Origin: CAZJUP01 sp964549275
Lineage (GTDB): Bacteria > Fidelibacterota > Marinisomatia > Marinisomatales > TCS55
Reading direction: 5' to 3'
Length of the DNA stretch: 64,000 nucleotides
Assembly: GCA_964549275.1 (NCBI GenBank)
Contig: CAZJUP010000004.1
Location: forward strand, 124,001-188,000
This document shows, one piece after another, positions 63,282 to 64,000 of the stretch (position 1 is the stretch's first letter; the number at the start of each line of letters is the position of its first letter). The notes beneath the pieces were generated by a model. That model did not search any database, was not told the origin of the DNA, and saw nothing but the letters and a program-made list of their open reading frames with translations. A program made the position numbers and the translations under genes.

Positions 63282-64000
63282 TTTTTCAAGTTCCTTTCAC
63301 TGAAAAATCCTTTAGGGGGTATCCATTTATAAGAAACACTGAACGTTTCCATAATGGTTTTAGTATTTGTCAGGTGGTTTTTCATGATAATATACATGGC
63401 AGTAGGGTACCCGTCTATCTCTTGAATATCAGTGAGCGTTAATGTTTTTTCAGGAACTTCTTTTTCATTCATATACTCGATTTGTACCGGATAGTAGTTA
63501 TCTTTCCGGACATATAAAACCACTGTCGGGTAATCCACATCAGCATCTTTATGGGCCGTTGCTTTCAATTTCCAGCAGGAGTTACCGTTTAATTCATCGC
63601 TCCCTATATTTAAAGTGGAATAATCTTTTTTCCAGGTGTCTTCCGATGAAAAATCATCAAAAGAAAAATCTCCTCCCTGTACTTTCATTTTTTTTGCATG
63701 GCTGGCCATTTTTCGCACACGCCGAGTCCGGGGAAAATACATCCAGATATCATCCCCATTGTTCAAGAGTAGAAATGTCTGTCCTTTAACACTGGAAGGT
63801 TTGATATACCGCATCAGCATTTTATCTCCTTTTCCAGAAGAATATATTTCCAGTTGGAAAGTTCGAATTTTTCCATCCTCGTAATGGTTTATCTGTTTAA
63901 TCAGACCGCTGCTGTTCTCTGGTGACATCACAGCTGTCATACTGTCAATCACTGCTTGTCCAGTTGGTGTTTGTCCGAAACTCAAAATATGAGTCGAAAA
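63278..64000 (-). CDS. Outer-membrane lipoprotein-sorting (LolA-like) protein, 5' end cut by window edge
   Basis: At least 235 residues; the frame is open to the right edge (readable start ...FSTHILSFGQT), which looks like the end of a signal peptide lying outside the window. The body matches the LolA-like family often encoded with MMPL exporters: IKQINHYEDGKIRTFQLEIYS, MRYIKPSSVKGQTFLLLNNGDDIWMYFPRTRRVRK, GGDFSFDDFSSED, and the C-terminal WIPPKGFFSERNL. It probably carries a lipid or lipoprotein across the periplasm with the exporter. Confidence 0.85.
   Translation of the reverse strand, partial: FSTHILSFGQTPTGQAVIDSMTAVMSPENSSGLIKQINHYEDGKIRTFQLEIYSSGKGDKMLMRYIKPSSVKGQTFLLLNNGDDIWMYFPRTRRVRKMASHAKKMKVQGGDFSFDDFSSEDTWKKDYSTLNIGSDELNGNSCWKLKATAHKDADVDYPTVVLYVRKDNYYPVQIEYMNEKEVPEKTLTLTDIQEIDGYPTAMYIIMKNHLTNTKTIMETFSVSYKWIPPKGFFSERNLKK

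Overview
The window is about 64 kb of moderately AT-rich bacterial chromosome, tightly packed with genes. It holds no rRNA or tRNA genes, insertion sequences or CRISPR arrays that I can see. The cell-envelope genes are those of a diderm of the Fibrobacteres-Chlorobi-Bacteroidetes (FCB) type: two TonB-dependent receptors with carboxypeptidase-regulatory N-domains, several PorV-like or other outer-membrane barrels, a large secreted protein with a type IX-like C-terminal sorting domain, and many lipoproteins. Together with an archaeal-type ProS and the overall protein style, this suggests Candidatus Marinimicrobia (SAR406) or a close relative. That assignment is an inference from protein style, not a phylogenetic result.

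Layout. 1-6.2 kb (minus): a run of genes for a B12-binding mutase-type subunit, a TPR protein, an M24 aminopeptidase, a methyltransferase, an AlkA-like glycosylase, a HAD hydrolase and a penicillin-acylase-family enzyme cut by the window edge. 6.4-9.0 kb (plus): a small AraC-GyrI / lipoprotein hydrolase / GyrI-like operon with a dyad upstream. 9.0-26 kb (minus): housekeeping genes dtd-dnaE, then rho - Cas6b-like RAMP protein - aminotransferase - rpmE - DUF1385 - prfA - prmC, then a wall/folate block (amidase, murI, folC) and two outer-membrane protein genes. 26.1-26.7 kb: two tandem paralogous genes for ~70-residue hydrophobic proteins, each bracketed by very strong hairpins. 26.9-28.5 kb (plus): eno and an FtsB-like gene. 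28.5-34 kb (minus): motA/motB, a rhomboid protease, a possible permuted papain-like protein, recO and proS. 34.2-39.9 kb (plus): an amidohydrolase lipoprotein, a SpoU rRNA methylase, a CPBP protease, mgtE and two small envelope genes. 39.9-53.2 kb: envelope genes, namely a TonB receptor plus beta-helix lipoprotein pair, a degenerate AroQ-like protein with an M23 lipoprotein, and an operon of TonB receptor, 1279-residue secreted protein and PorV-like barrel. 53.3-64 kb (minus): copA, a MOSC protein, an acyltransferase, and a locus of LolA-like protein, barrel, DUF1295 protein, saccharopine-dehydrogenase-like protein, a 57-residue membrane protein and an MMPL/RND exporter.

The most striking observation is a full-length Cas6b-like (RAMP fold) protein. 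It lacks the usual His motif, carries a long charged tail, and sits inside the conserved rho-rpmE-prfA-prmC neighbourhood with no CRISPR system in the window. The hairpin-flanked pair of tiny membrane proteins, the AroQ-like pseudoenzyme and the lipid-transport-like locus at the right edge also deserve attention.

All assignments come from reading motifs by eye and from memory of protein families. No database search was run. Where a start codon was moved, the reason is given in the entry.
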